Shown: piece after piece, positions 24,647 to 33,549 of the stretch
Numbering within the stretch: position 1 is the stretch's first letter
How the letters are laid out: every line of letters begins with the position of its first letter
Origin: Thermoplasmata archaeon
GTDB lineage: Archaea > Thermoplasmatota > Thermoplasmata > Lutacidiplasmatales > UBA184
Direction: 5' to 3'
Assembly (NCBI GenBank): GCA_021821785.1
Contig: JAKACD010000006.1
Coordinates: forward strand, 1-51,415
Length of the DNA stretch: 51,415 nt
The notes under the pieces: model-generated
What the model saw: only the letters and a program-made list of their open reading frames with translations
Databases searched by the model: none
Told to the model about the DNA's origin: nothing
Position numbers and translations under genes: made by a program

Positions 24647-25224
24647 CGGCGCGCCTCCGCGACGAAGTTCGCGAGCAGCTTCGGGCCGTAGCGGGTCAGG
24701 TAGGACTCCGGATGGAACTGGACCGATTCGACCGGGCGGGTCCGGTGCCGGACCGCCATCACGAGGCCGTCCCGGCCGCGCGCGGAGATCTCGAGCGACT
24801 CGGGTACCGTCGCCGGGTCGAGGACGAGCGAGTGGTACCGTGCCGCCGACATCGGGCTCGGCACGCCGTGGAAGATCCCCTGCCCATCGTGCACCAGCTC
24901 GGAAAGCTCTCCGTGGACCGGTTCCGGAGCATGCACGACCCGAGCCCCGTACTGCTCCCCGATCAGCTGGTGGCCGAGGCAGACCCCAAGGAACGGCCGC
25001 TCGGTGTCCCATCGCGCCAAGAGCGCGCGCGAGAGGCCCGTGACGCGACGGTCGCTCGGGTGGCCGGGGCCGGGAGACAGCACGATCCCGTCCGGATCGA
25101 CCGCGAGCGCGGCCTTGAGAGGTTCGGTCGCCCGCAGGCAGACCACCTCGGCGCCGCGGGCGCGGAGCGCCTGCTCGATGTTGTGGACGAACGAATCCTC
25201 GTGGTCGACCAGGAGGACCTTCAT
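24643..25224 (-). CDS. trpG: Anthranilate synthase glutaminase subunit
   Basis: A 193-residue class I glutamine amidotransferase that supplies ammonia to TrpE. The triad is Cys in GVCLGHQLIGE and His/Glu in VQFHPESYLT; the oxyanion block is LSPGPGHPSD. It starts MKVLLVDHEDSFVHN. Since no separate pabA is seen in the window, it could also serve aminodeoxychorismate synthase. ATG 25224 overlaps trpE stop as ATGA. Confidence 0.95.
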   Translation of the reverse strand: MKVLLVDHEDSFVHNIEQALRARGAEVVCLRATEPLKAALAVDPDGIVLSPGPGHPSDRRVTGLSRALLARWDTERPFLGVCLGHQLIGEQYGARVVHAPEPVHGELSELVHDGQGIFHGVPSPMSAARYHSLVLDPATVPESLEISARGRDGLVMAVRHRTRPVESVQFHPESYLTRYGPKLLANFVAEARR

Positions 25225-26414
25225 AGAGGGCCCCCGAGGAGCGACGCCTCTACGTGCGAGAGTTTGGCGAGCGTTTCGCGGAACTCCTGGGCTGGACGGG
25301 ACCGATGGACGATCCCCGCCCCGGCCGACGTGTAGAGCGTAGGGCCTGCGGCGTACGCGGCCCGGATGGCGAGCGCGAAGTCGGCCCGACCGTGGGAGCG
25401 GACCAGGCCGACCGCTCCCGCGTACGGCCCCCGCCAGGTCGCCTCCTCTCGTCGGAGGAGCTCGGTCGCCCGGATCTTCGGCGCGCCGCTGACCGTGCCC
25501 GCGGGGAACGTTGCGCCGAGGGCCTGCCAAGGTCCGACCGACGGCTCGAGCTCGGCCCCGACCCGGCTCACGAGGTGCGTGAGTCGGGCGTACCGGACCT
25601 TACGCTCCCGCCACAGGAGGTGGACCGATCCGGGGCGGGCGACCCGTCCGAGGTCGTTGCGGGCAAGGTCGACCAGCATCCGGTGCTCGGCGAGCTCTTT
25701 CGGATCGACGTGGAGGGCGGCCCGGTTCTCGGCTCCCGGCCCTTCCCACATGGTCCCCGCGATCGGATCGACATAGGCCCGGCCCCGATCGAGCTGCACG
25801 ACCGCTTCGGGGGCGGCTCCGACCAGTTCCCGGTCGCCGAACTTGAGGTAGAAGAAGAAGGCGTACCGCTCCGAGGCGCGTAGTCGCGCGGCCCCCTCAA
25901 GGAGATCGGCGGGGCGCTTCCAGGTCCTTCGGTGGGCGAGGACGACCTGGAACGCCTCTCCGTCGCGGATATCCCGTTGCAGGCGACGTACGCTCGACTC
26001 GAAGGGGCGCCGCGGCAACGAGTCGCTCTCGGGGGTTCGGTGAGAGACCGGGCGGGAGGCGCCGAGGCGGGGCGGGGCGACCGACCGCACCGTGGGCCGG
26101 GGGACGAACGCGAACTCGCCGAGCGGGAACGGGGAGCCGCTGGGGAACGCGCGGAGGGCTGGCTCGAAGAGACCGACCGCGTCGAATCCCGCGTAGCCGA
26201 GTACGGCACGGTGGGGACCGCCGGCGAGGAACCGATCCGCCTCTCGGGCGAAGGCGCCGACGTCGGTCCGGCGATCGAGCGGTCGCACCTCGCGCGCGCC
26301 GGTGAACGATACTGCGAGACCGGGGCCATGGCCCCGTCCTCCCCGTCGCTCGAAGTAGCCGGCGACCTCCGCGCTCGCGGCCCCCGCGGCAAACGCACGG
26401 AACGGATCGCTCAT
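25221..26414 (-). CDS. trpE: Anthranilate synthase chorismate-binding subunit
   Basis: A 397-residue chorismate-utilising enzyme making anthranilate with TrpG. The catalytic core is intact: DPIAGTMWEG, EHRMLVDLARNDLGRVA, TFPAGTVSGAPKIRA, AGAGIVHRS and the final EFRETLAKL. The N-terminal domain is short (about 130 residues before the core begins), and I cannot find the LLES-type serine motif that binds inhibitory tryptophan in well-studied TrpE proteins. Feedback inhibition may therefore be weak or differently built. It overlaps lysC (ATGA) and trpG, in an unbroken chain of coupled genes. Confidence 0.94.
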   Translation of the reverse strand: MSDPFRAFAAGAASAEVAGYFERRGGRGHGPGLAVSFTGAREVRPLDRRTDVGAFAREADRFLAGGPHRAVLGYAGFDAVGLFEPALRAFPSGSPFPLGEFAFVPRPTVRSVAPPRLGASRPVSHRTPESDSLPRRPFESSVRRLQRDIRDGEAFQVVLAHRRTWKRPADLLEGAARLRASERYAFFFYLKFGDRELVGAAPEAVVQLDRGRAYVDPIAGTMWEGPGAENRAALHVDPKELAEHRMLVDLARNDLGRVARPGSVHLLWRERKVRYARLTHLVSRVGAELEPSVGPWQALGATFPAGTVSGAPKIRATELLRREEATWRGPYAGAVGLVRSHGRADFALAIRAAYAAGPTLYTSAGAGIVHRSRPAQEFRETLAKLSHVEASLLGGPL

Positions 26415-27730
26415 CGTCGGTCCTCGGAGACGAGCGCCTGGTGGAGTATCCGCAGCACGTCGGGTCCCCGAGCTTCCGGGACCGCGATCGAGAGGGCGCG
26501 GGGGGTGGCGCTGAACCCCTCCGCCCCGCTGACGGCGGCCGAAGGGACGCGGTCGAGATCGTCCAAGATGCCATCGCCGATCGCGATGACGAGGGTCACT
26601 GGGTAGGGGCCCTCCACCATCGCCGCGGCCTCCCGCGTGACGGGGGCCAGCGCCCGGATCGCGGTGACGACCTGCGGCGGCTCGAGGACGAGGCAGAGGA
26701 GTGCCGAGGAGGTGTAGAGCTGGACGAGGTTCACGCCCGCCGCGCTCAGCCGCTGAGAGACCTCCGCGACGATCCCCGGCCGTTGCCGGCCGCCGGGGAC
26801 GCGCAACCGGATGAGGCGAAGCGGCCGGAGCATCGTGAGGGCCCGGTTCCGCCGGCCCGACTGGGCCGGACCGATGGTCGTGACGACGCGGGGGTCGTCG
26901 AGGGAGCGGACCCGAAGGACGACGCTCTGGGCGCGCGCCGGTTCGATCGTGAGCGGATGCAGGACGCGGGCCCCGAACTGCGCGAGCTCCTCGGCCTCCT
27001 CGTAGGAGAGCTCGGGGATCGGCCGCGCGTCGGCGACCTCGTGCGGGTCGGCCGAGAGCACCGCGACATGGCGTTTGACGAGCTCGACCCGAGAGGCGCC
27101 GAGCAGCGCGCCGATCGCGGCGGCGGCGTAGTCGGACCCGCCCCGACCGAGCGTGGCGACCCGCCCCTCCAAGCTGCGCCCGAAGTAGCCGGTCACGACC
27201 GGCACCTCGCCGCGCGCGAGGCGACGGCCGAGGCCGCGACGGACGGCGGTCTGCGAACGGTCGAACAGGATCAGCGAAGCCCCGTAGGTGTTGTCGGTGA
27301 TCAACCCGAGGTGATCGGCCTCCACGGGGACGGCCGGAATCCCCTCCTCCACGAGCCGGGCCGAGAGCCAGTGGACGGCGAGCCGTTCCCCCTCGCTCAG
27401 GAGCCGGTCGGAGAGCGGCGGGTCGTGGCCGCCGACCGCTTCCACCTCGGCCAGGAGGCGCCGGATACGGTCGAGCTGGCGCCGCCCGTTCGGTGGGAGG
27501 CCCGGGTGCCGTCGGCGCAATTCCTCGAGCGCGTGCTGGTGGACCGCCTTCGACCGGGGATGGGCGAGCGTCTCAGTGAGGAGGTCGGTCACGCCCTGGC
27601 GGGCGGAGGCGACCACGACCACGGGGGTCCCATCCTGACGGACCGCCGCGACCTCTCGGGCGACCTGGGCGGCGTCCTCCAGCGAGGCCCCGCCGAACTT
27701 GAGGACCACCGGCGCCCGGGAGCGAGTCAC
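26411..27730 (-). CDS. lysC: Aspartate kinase
   Basis: A 439-residue aspartokinase forming aspartyl phosphate. The N-terminal VVLKFGGASLEDA and the LGRGGSDYAAAAIGALL block define the amino-acid kinase domain; VLSADPHEV and YEEAEELAQFGARVLHP follow. Two C-terminal ACT domains (about 290-430) suggest allosteric control by an amino acid. It lies inside the aromatic operon, between asd and trpE, so it probably feeds the aspartate semialdehyde used by the ADTH synthase encoded first. Its product could also go to Lys, Thr or Met. The gap to asd is 6 bases. Confidence 0.93.
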   Translation of the reverse strand: MTRSRAPVVLKFGGASLEDAAQVAREVAAVRQDGTPVVVVASARQGVTDLLTETLAHPRSKAVHQHALEELRRRHPGLPPNGRRQLDRIRRLLAEVEAVGGHDPPLSDRLLSEGERLAVHWLSARLVEEGIPAVPVEADHLGLITDNTYGASLILFDRSQTAVRRGLGRRLARGEVPVVTGYFGRSLEGRVATLGRGGSDYAAAAIGALLGASRVELVKRHVAVLSADPHEVADARPIPELSYEEAEELAQFGARVLHPLTIEPARAQSVVLRVRSLDDPRVVTTIGPAQSGRRNRALTMLRPLRLIRLRVPGGRQRPGIVAEVSQRLSAAGVNLVQLYTSSALLCLVLEPPQVVTAIRALAPVTREAAAMVEGPYPVTLVIAIGDGILDDLDRVPSAAVSGAEGFSATPRALSIAVPEARGPDVLRILHQALVSEDRR

Positions 27731-27736
27731 GAAAGG

Positions 27737-28813
27737 TCAGCCTCCCCGGACCGGAAGGTCCCCTCGGGCGAGTGCGAGCTCGGCGTTGAGCACGGAGCCG
27801 CCCGCGCCCCCCCGGACCGCGTTGTGCGAGAGCACGAAGAACCGGAGGAAGGGAGGTTCCCAGCGGACCCGCCCGACCACCGCGGCCATGCCTCGAGCCC
27901 GGTGGGGCGCTCCGGCCCAGCGGTCCCGGAGCGGCTGGGGCCGGTCGGGCTCGCGCCGGAGCTCGATCGGCGGGTGCGGCGCGGTCGGAAGGTCGAGACC
28001 ACCGAGCGGGTCGAACGTCCTCCACGCGGCCTCGATTTCGGCCCGCGAGGGTCGATGCTCCGCTTCGATCGTGACCGCCTCGAGGTGCCCCTCCCGGGTC
28101 CCGACCCGCGCGCAGTGGGCGAGCACCGGGGTCGGAAGGTCGACGATGCGACGCCCGCGACGCAGCCCCAGGATCCGAGCGGTCTCCCGCTCCATCTTCT
28201 CCTCCTCCTCGCGGATGAACGGTACCACGTTGTCCGTGATGGCGAGCGACGGAACGCCGGGATAGCCCGCCCCCGACAGCGCTTGGTAGGTCGCCACGTG
28301 GATCGAACGCGGACGCAGGATCTCGGCGATCGGGGCGAGCGCGAGCACGAGGCCGGTCGTGGAGCAGTTCGGATTGGTGACGAGGATCCCGGGTCCGCGA
28401 GCCGTTCGTCGGCCGAGGAGCGAAAGGTGATCCCCGTTCACCTCGGGGACCAAGAGGGGCACCCCGGGATCGAGCCGGTGGTCGGCCGCGTTCGAGAAGA
28501 CGTGCACGCCGCGCCGGGCGAGCTCCGTTTCGATCGGACCGGCCGTCCCCGAGGGAAGCGCGGAGAAGGCGACCTTCACGCCCGCTCGCGCGAGACGCGC
28601 CGGGCTCCACGGCTCGAGCCGACGGTCCGCGAGGGCGCTCGGCGGCGCCTCCGCGAGCTGCCAGAGCTCGCCGAGCGTCTTCCCTTCCGACCGCTCGCCG
28701 GCTCCGAGGAACGGGAGGCCGAAGCGGGGGTGGTCGGCGAGGAGCCGCGCGAAGTGCTGTCCAATGTAGCCGCTGGCGCCCAGGATGGCGGTCGGGATCT
28801 CGATGTCGCTCAT
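27737..28813 (-). CDS. asd: Aspartate-semialdehyde dehydrogenase (archaeal type)
   Basis: A 358-residue NADP-dependent enzyme reducing aspartyl phosphate to aspartate semialdehyde. The nucleotide loop is AILGASGYIGQHFARLL; the catalytic Cys is in VTNPNCSTTGLVLAL; QALSGAGYPGVPSL and the catalytic His region VLAHCARVGTREGH follow. FVLSHNAVRGGAGGSVLNAEL closes the protein. It overlaps aroC (ATGA) upstream. With lysC it supplies the C4 building block for the archaeal dehydroquinate pathway encoded in the same operon. Confidence 0.94.
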   Translation of the reverse strand: MSDIEIPTAILGASGYIGQHFARLLADHPRFGLPFLGAGERSEGKTLGELWQLAEAPPSALADRRLEPWSPARLARAGVKVAFSALPSGTAGPIETELARRGVHVFSNAADHRLDPGVPLLVPEVNGDHLSLLGRRTARGPGILVTNPNCSTTGLVLALAPIAEILRPRSIHVATYQALSGAGYPGVPSLAITDNVVPFIREEEEKMERETARILGLRRGRRIVDLPTPVLAHCARVGTREGHLEAVTIEAEHRPSRAEIEAAWRTFDPLGGLDLPTAPHPPIELRREPDRPQPLRDRWAGAPHRARGMAAVVGRVRWEPPFLRFFVLSHNAVRGGAGGSVLNAELALARGDLPVRGG

Positions 28814-29898
28814 GTGAGGAAACCTCCACGGAAGGCAAGGTCCGTGAGCGTGAACGCGGTCACCGACTCGAGCACGACCACCGACCGCGGGACGATGCAG
28901 GGGTCGTGGCGTCCGGTGACCACGAGGGTAGCCGGAAGTCCGGTCTTGAGGTCGACCGTGCGCTGGGGTCGGGCGATCGAGCTCGTCGGCTTGACGGCGA
29001 CGCGGAAGACGATCGGCATGCCGGTCGTGAGGCCCCCGAGGAGCCCGCCCGCCTGGTTCGTCTCGGTCACGACCTTCCCGTCCTTCCAGACGAACGGGTC
29101 GTTGTGCTCGCTGCCCCGCATCCGCGCGGCCGCGAAGCCCGCCCCGAATTCGATCGCCTTCACGGCTGGGACGGAGAAGGCCGCGTGGGCGATCTCGCTC
29201 TCGACCGAATCGAAGAACGGCTCGCCGAGCCCGACCGGTAGCCCCGCGACCCGGACCTCGACCGTTCCACCGACGCTGTCCCCGTCCCGGCGGGCCACCG
29301 CGATCGCCTCCTCCATACGGGCAGCCGCGATCGGGTCCGGGGTCCCGACCTCGTTGGCAGCGGCCCGGTTTCGGAGTTCGACAAGACCTAGGTCCGCCGG
29401 GACGTCGGCGTCTACGCCCCCGATCGAGCGGGTGAACGCCACGAGGTCCACTCCGATCGGACGTAGCAGCTCTCGGGCGATCGCGCCGGCGATCACGAGC
29501 CCTACGGTCATCCGACCCGAGAAGATCCCCCCGCCCGAGAGGTCGGCCTCGGGACCGTATCGGACGCGGGCGGGGTAGTCCGCGTGGCCGGGTCGCGGGG
29601 TGTCGCGCATCCGGTCGTAGGCCTCGCGCCGCACGTCCTCGTTGGCCACGTGGGCCCGGAGGGTTTCGCCGGTCGCGCGGCCCTCGACGACACCCGAGTC
29701 CACGACCAGGTGATCCTCCTCCCGGCGCTTGGTCGCGAGGCGGCGGCCGACCGGTCGCCGGCGATCGAGCTCGGCCTGGATGCGGGCCGCATCGATCGGG
29801 GTCCCCGCCGGGACGCCCTCGATGGTGACCCCGACCTCGGGGCCATGGCTCGTGCCGAAGATCGTCACTCGGTACCGCTCGCCGAACTGCATCGTCAT
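28810..29898 (-). CDS. aroC: Chorismate synthase
   Basis: A 362-residue FMN-dependent lyase converting EPSP to chorismate. The start MQFGERYRVTIFGTSHGPEVG, the signature RPGHADYPARVRYG, SGGGIFSGRMT, GSEHNDPF and TNQAGGLLGGLTTGMPI are diagnostic. ATG 29898 overlaps the EPSP synthase stop as ATGA; a second ATG lies two codons in. Chorismate made here can pass straight to TrpEG from the same transcript. Confidence 0.96.
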   Translation of the reverse strand: MTMQFGERYRVTIFGTSHGPEVGVTIEGVPAGTPIDAARIQAELDRRRPVGRRLATKRREEDHLVVDSGVVEGRATGETLRAHVANEDVRREAYDRMRDTPRPGHADYPARVRYGPEADLSGGGIFSGRMTVGLVIAGAIARELLRPIGVDLVAFTRSIGGVDADVPADLGLVELRNRAAANEVGTPDPIAAARMEEAIAVARRDGDSVGGTVEVRVAGLPVGLGEPFFDSVESEIAHAAFSVPAVKAIEFGAGFAAARMRGSEHNDPFVWKDGKVVTETNQAGGLLGGLTTGMPIVFRVAVKPTSSIARPQRTVDLKTGLPATLVVTGRHDPCIVPRSVVVLESVTAFTLTDLAFRGGFLT

Positions 29899-31175
29899 GC
29901 TTCGACACCTCCCGGGGCGATCTGCGCGAGGACCGTCCAGAACTCGGGGAACGACTTCGCGACCGCCCGGCCGTCGCCGATGGCCGATGTGCCGCGGGCC
30001 GCGAGGGCGCCGACAGCGGCGCTCATCACCAGGCGGTGGTCGGAGAGAGTGCGTTTCCGGAACGGCCGGGGCCGCGCGACACCGCGGATCTCGAGATGCC
30101 CGCCGGCGATGCGGGTCTTTCCGCCCATCGCCGCGACCAGGCCGGCCGTCTCGGCGCGACGGTCGGATTCCTTGAGCGCGACGTGCGGCGCCCCGCGGAG
30201 CTCGCTCCGCCCCGGGATCGCCGCCGCCAGCACACCCGCGAGAGGGTAGAGGTCCGGCGCATCCGTGAGGTCCGCTCGGAACGGCTTGAGCGTCTCGCCC
30301 CCCGCGACCTCCGCGCCGGTGGACGTGCGGCGCACGCGAGCGCCGGCGCGTTCGAGCACGTCGAGCATCTGGGTGTCGGCCTGGGGCCAGACCGCCGGTA
30401 TGCCCTCGACTCGGACGCGTCCTCCCGTGAGCGCGGCGGCGACCCAGAAGTAGGCCGCCGAGGAAGCGTCTCCCGGCACCGAGAAGCCGGCCCGGGCGTA
30501 GCGCTGTCCGCCGGGGATCCGGACCACCTTGCCGCGCCGCTCCACCCGGATCCGGTGGTGGGCCAGGACCGCGAGGGTCGCCTCGATGTACGGCAGCGAG
30601 ACGAGGCGGCCCGTCAACGTGAGCCGGGAGTCGCCCGACAGGGTGGGCAGTACGAGCAGGAGAGCGGAAGCGAATTGAGAGCTCTCCGAGACATCGAGGG
30701 CCACGGAACCCGACCGGATCGGTCCTTCGACCGTGAACGGGAGGCCGACGCCCGTGTCCCCGCGGCGCACCGTCGCTCCCAGGGTACGGAGCGCGCGCAG
30801 GAGAGCCTCCATCGGGCGGGTAGGGAGCCGACCGGACCCTTGGAAGGTCACCGGTCGGGATTCGAGCGCCGCGAGTGCCGCGACGAAACGGAGCGTGGTT
30901 CCGGATTCTCCGCAATCGACCGTGATCGGGGCCGAGCTCTCGGAACGATGGCGGGGCCGGAGGGACCAGAGACCGGAACCCCGGTGGACGGTCGTTCCCA
31001 GGCGGTCCAGCGCTTGAGCGGTCGCGCGAGTGTCGTCCGAGTCGAGCGGTCGCCGGATATCGTACCGACGACCGGCGAGATGGCCCGAAACCAGCGCGCG
31101 GTGCGTGTAGCTTTTCGAAGGGGGTGCTCGGAGGCGACCCGCCGCGACCGCCCCGGAGAGACGGACGACGCTCAC
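29895..31175 (-). CDS. aroA: EPSP synthase (3-phosphoshikimate 1-carboxyvinyltransferase)
   Basis: A 426-residue enzyme adding enolpyruvyl from PEP to shikimate 3-phosphate. Blocks: APPSKSYTHRALV (shikimate-binding Lys/Ser), DCGESGTTLRFVAAL, GSGRLPTRPM, SESSQFASALLL, VPGDASSAAYFWVAAAL, LKESDRRAE and DHRLVMSAAV with a C-terminal KSFPEFW. GTG 31175 overlaps the shikimate kinase stop as GTGA; longer readings upstream would run through the kinase gene. Confidence 0.95.
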   Translation of the reverse strand: MSVVRLSGAVAAGRLRAPPSKSYTHRALVSGHLAGRRYDIRRPLDSDDTRATAQALDRLGTTVHRGSGLWSLRPRHRSESSAPITVDCGESGTTLRFVAALAALESRPVTFQGSGRLPTRPMEALLRALRTLGATVRRGDTGVGLPFTVEGPIRSGSVALDVSESSQFASALLLVLPTLSGDSRLTLTGRLVSLPYIEATLAVLAHHRIRVERRGKVVRIPGGQRYARAGFSVPGDASSAAYFWVAAALTGGRVRVEGIPAVWPQADTQMLDVLERAGARVRRTSTGAEVAGGETLKPFRADLTDAPDLYPLAGVLAAAIPGRSELRGAPHVALKESDRRAETAGLVAAMGGKTRIAGGHLEIRGVARPRPFRKRTLSDHRLVMSAAVGALAARGTSAIGDGRAVAKSFPEFWTVLAQIAPGGVEA

Positions 31176-32050
31176 GGGCCAGCCCCCCGCGCCGCGATCG
31201 GCGAGCCCGAGACGGGGACCGTCAGCACCTCGCCCTCGTGACGCCGGAGGACGCGCACGACCTCCTCGGTACGGGTGGCCGGCTGGATCGCGGCGAGCGC
31301 CGGGCCGAGACCACTCACCCCCGCGGCGAGCGCTCCGGCGGCGCGGAGTTCGGTCCGCAGGGACTCGTAGGCGTAGCCCATGACGGACTCCACCAGCCTC
31401 GTGTTGCTTTCCATCGCCGCCCACCATTTCCCGGCTTGCGCCAGCTCGGCGGCCTCCTGACCGCGGGATCTCTCCCTGGCGAATGTCGCGGCCCACTCGG
31501 GGGAGGGGCGGTGGCGCGCTTCGGGAACCAGGAGGGCCGCTTCCCAGCCGGGTTCCGCCGGGCCGCTTCGGAGGAGTTGGTCCGCCCCGTTGTCGGTCAC
31601 GACGAACCCCGGCCGCACGCCCGCCAGCGCGTCGTCGAACGCACCGGTGGCGCTCACTCCCGCGGTTCTACCCGCGACGGCCGAAAGCCGTGCGATCTCC
31701 TCGGGAGCGGCCCGGGCGCCCGCGGCAGCCGCGACCGCGCGAGCGGTCGCGCCCGCGACCGCGCTCGAGCTCTTGAGACCCCGAGCGACGGGAACGGCGG
31801 AGCGGACGACGAGCCGACCGAGGATCGGGCGACCACCGAGGAACTCCGCTACCGCGAGCCGGAACGCGGTCGTGACGACCGGGCTCGCGTGCGCGGGATC
31901 CGCCGTAAGCTCGGTCTCCGAGCCGATGGGCCGGGGCTCGAGGTCGACGGTCACCTCCGCCTCTAGACCGATCCCGAGGGCGCAGCCGATCCCGGTCGGG
32001 AGGGCATTCACGATCGTGACCGCCGCGGTCGCCCGTCCTACGCCGTGCAT
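31172..32050 (-). CDS. aroK: Shikimate kinase, archaeal GHMP type
   Basis: A 292-residue kinase of the GHMP superfamily, unrelated to bacterial AroK. The ATP-binding motif is PVARGLKSSSAVAGAT near residue 90, preceded by the INALPTGIGCALGIGL substrate block; TGAFDDALAGV and the C-terminal GVSGLGPALAAI belong to the family. It phosphorylates shikimate in the cytosol. ATG 32050 overlaps the fused aroDE gene by 13 bases. Confidence 0.95.
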   Translation of the reverse strand: MHGVGRATAAVTIVNALPTGIGCALGIGLEAEVTVDLEPRPIGSETELTADPAHASPVVTTAFRLAVAEFLGGRPILGRLVVRSAVPVARGLKSSSAVAGATARAVAAAAGARAAPEEIARLSAVAGRTAGVSATGAFDDALAGVRPGFVVTDNGADQLLRSGPAEPGWEAALLVPEARHRPSPEWAATFARERSRGQEAAELAQAGKWWAAMESNTRLVESVMGYAYESLRTELRAAGALAAGVSGLGPALAAIQPATRTEEVVRVLRRHEGEVLTVPVSGSPIAARGAGP

Positions 32051-33549
32051 CCTTCCTCTCGGAGGGTCGCGGTGATCTCGTCGGGATCGGGTTCATCGCC
32101 CCACCAGATCCCAAAGCTGGCGGCCGCCTGGTAGACGAGCAGCCGGCGTCCGTCCTCGTAGGTCGCGCCGGCGGCTTCCACGGTCTGGCGGACGGTCGGA
32201 TCGCTCGGAAGATAGACCCAGTCGATCACGTGGGTCGTCGAGCGGACAAGGGATCGGAGCGGGAGCTCTAGCGGGCCCGTGCCAGTCCGACCCACGTCGG
32301 TCGCGTGGACCACGAGTCCCTCCGGCCGCGCCTCGGCCGACACGGCCGGCTCCGCGTCGAACTGCCGAGCGAGCGCGTTCGTCGGTTCGGCGCGTCGACC
32401 GTAGAGGCGCGCGCGGGCGCCCACCGTTCGGGCGGCCACGAGGGTCGCACGGGCCGCTCCTCCGGTGCCGAGGATCGCGAGCTCCCGCCCGTCCCAACGG
32501 TTCGTCTCCTTCAGCTCCTCGAGGCGGCGGAGGATCGCGACCAGGTCGGTGTTCTCCGCCGCGATCTCCCCGTCGCGCAGCGTCAGGCAGTTCGCGACCC
32601 CGCAGGCCTCCGCGCCCGGGCCGACCTCGGTCGCCACTTCGAGCGCGGCGGACTTGAGCGGATGCGTGACGTTCAGCCCCCGGAACCCCCACTCGGCGAG
32701 GCGGGGGAGCGATCCTACGAACTCCTCCTCGCTCGCGAAGTCGAGCGCGACATAGAGCCCGGCAAGTTCGCCCTCGCGCATCCACCGGGAATGGAGCGCC
32801 GGGCTCCGCGAATGGGCCACCGGATGGCCGGCGAGAGCGAAAAGGGGCGCCTCCGGACCGGCGTCGAGGAACGGCCGCAACCGATCGACCGAGATCTGGC
32901 TCGGTTCGACCGGGGCCGGAGCGGGGGCGGATCCCCGCGGCTCGGGCAGGGCCGCATAGACGAACGGGAAACCGAGCCGAGCCGAGAAGGCGCGGAAGAG
33001 CGGACCGGAAGCCCCGACGGTCATCGCGACCAGCGTGTTTTCCCCGGGGGGAGGCAGCCCTGGAAGCAGCTCCTCGAACAGCTGCCCGACGGACGCCGGA
33101 ACGACGACCTTCCGTACCGCCGCGCCGGTCGGGGCCTCCCGGACCCATCGCGACCACTCCGGGGCTGGGACCGGTTCGGTCCGATGGGTCGAGACGATGC
33201 GCCCGAGCCCGGTGGAGGGAGGGAGATGCAGGTCGGACTCTCGGTCGCGGTCCTTCTCGAGGTCGATCCAGCGGAACGGAAGCTCCGCCAAGCGGTCCAG
33301 GATCCGCGCACGCTCGGTGGGGTCGTCTGGACCCGCTCCGCCTTCGATGCGCGAACGGAGGGTCGCGACGAGCGGAAGGGGTGCGGGGAAGAGCTCCCGC
33401 GCCCGCTCGATCTCGCCCGGAGCGAACCGGTCGAAGCGGACCTCCGCGAGGTCCGCGCCCGCCGCCCGGGCTCGCTCGATCATCTCTCGGGCTTCCTCTA
33501 CCGTATCGGCGGGGAGCGAGACGATGACCCGGGGCCGGTGGTCGCTCAT
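32038..33549 (-). CDS. aroDE: Fused 3-dehydroquinate dehydratase (type I) and shikimate dehydrogenase
   Basis: A 503-residue bifunctional enzyme for two successive steps. Residues 1 to about 220 are a type I dehydroquinase: EVRFDRF, IDLEKD, STHRTEPVP (catalytic His) and RKVVVPA (Schiff-base Lys), then LGFPFVYAAL. Residues about 235-503 are shikimate dehydrogenase: GHPVAHSRSPALHSRW (shikimate Ser residues), NVTHPLKSAA (catalytic Lys), AENTDLVAI (Asp) and the NADP loop ILGTGGAARATL. The catalytic residues of both halves are present. Such fusions are known in plants and scattered microbes; in archaea the two are usually separate. It overlaps dehydroquinate synthase II (ATGA). Confidence 0.95.
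   Translation of the reverse strand: MSDHRPRVIVSLPADTVEEAREMIERARAAGADLAEVRFDRFAPGEIERARELFPAPLPLVATLRSRIEGGAGPDDPTERARILDRLAELPFRWIDLEKDRDRESDLHLPPSTGLGRIVSTHRTEPVPAPEWSRWVREAPTGAAVRKVVVPASVGQLFEELLPGLPPPGENTLVAMTVGASGPLFRAFSARLGFPFVYAALPEPRGSAPAPAPVEPSQISVDRLRPFLDAGPEAPLFALAGHPVAHSRSPALHSRWMREGELAGLYVALDFASEEEFVGSLPRLAEWGFRGLNVTHPLKSAALEVATEVGPGAEACGVANCLTLRDGEIAAENTDLVAILRRLEELKETNRWDGRELAILGTGGAARATLVAARTVGARARLYGRRAEPTNALARQFDAEPAVSAEARPEGLVVHATDVGRTGTGPLELPLRSLVRSTTHVIDWVYLPSDPTVRQTVEAAGATYEDGRRLLVYQAAASFGIWWGDEPDPDEITATLREEGCTA

Noticed and set aside
26441-29578. Very long plus-strand open frame opposite lysC, asd and aroC
   Set aside because: It spans three convincing minus-strand genes and their boundaries, and has a low-complexity Arg/Gly/Asp composition. 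It is a shadow of codon bias.
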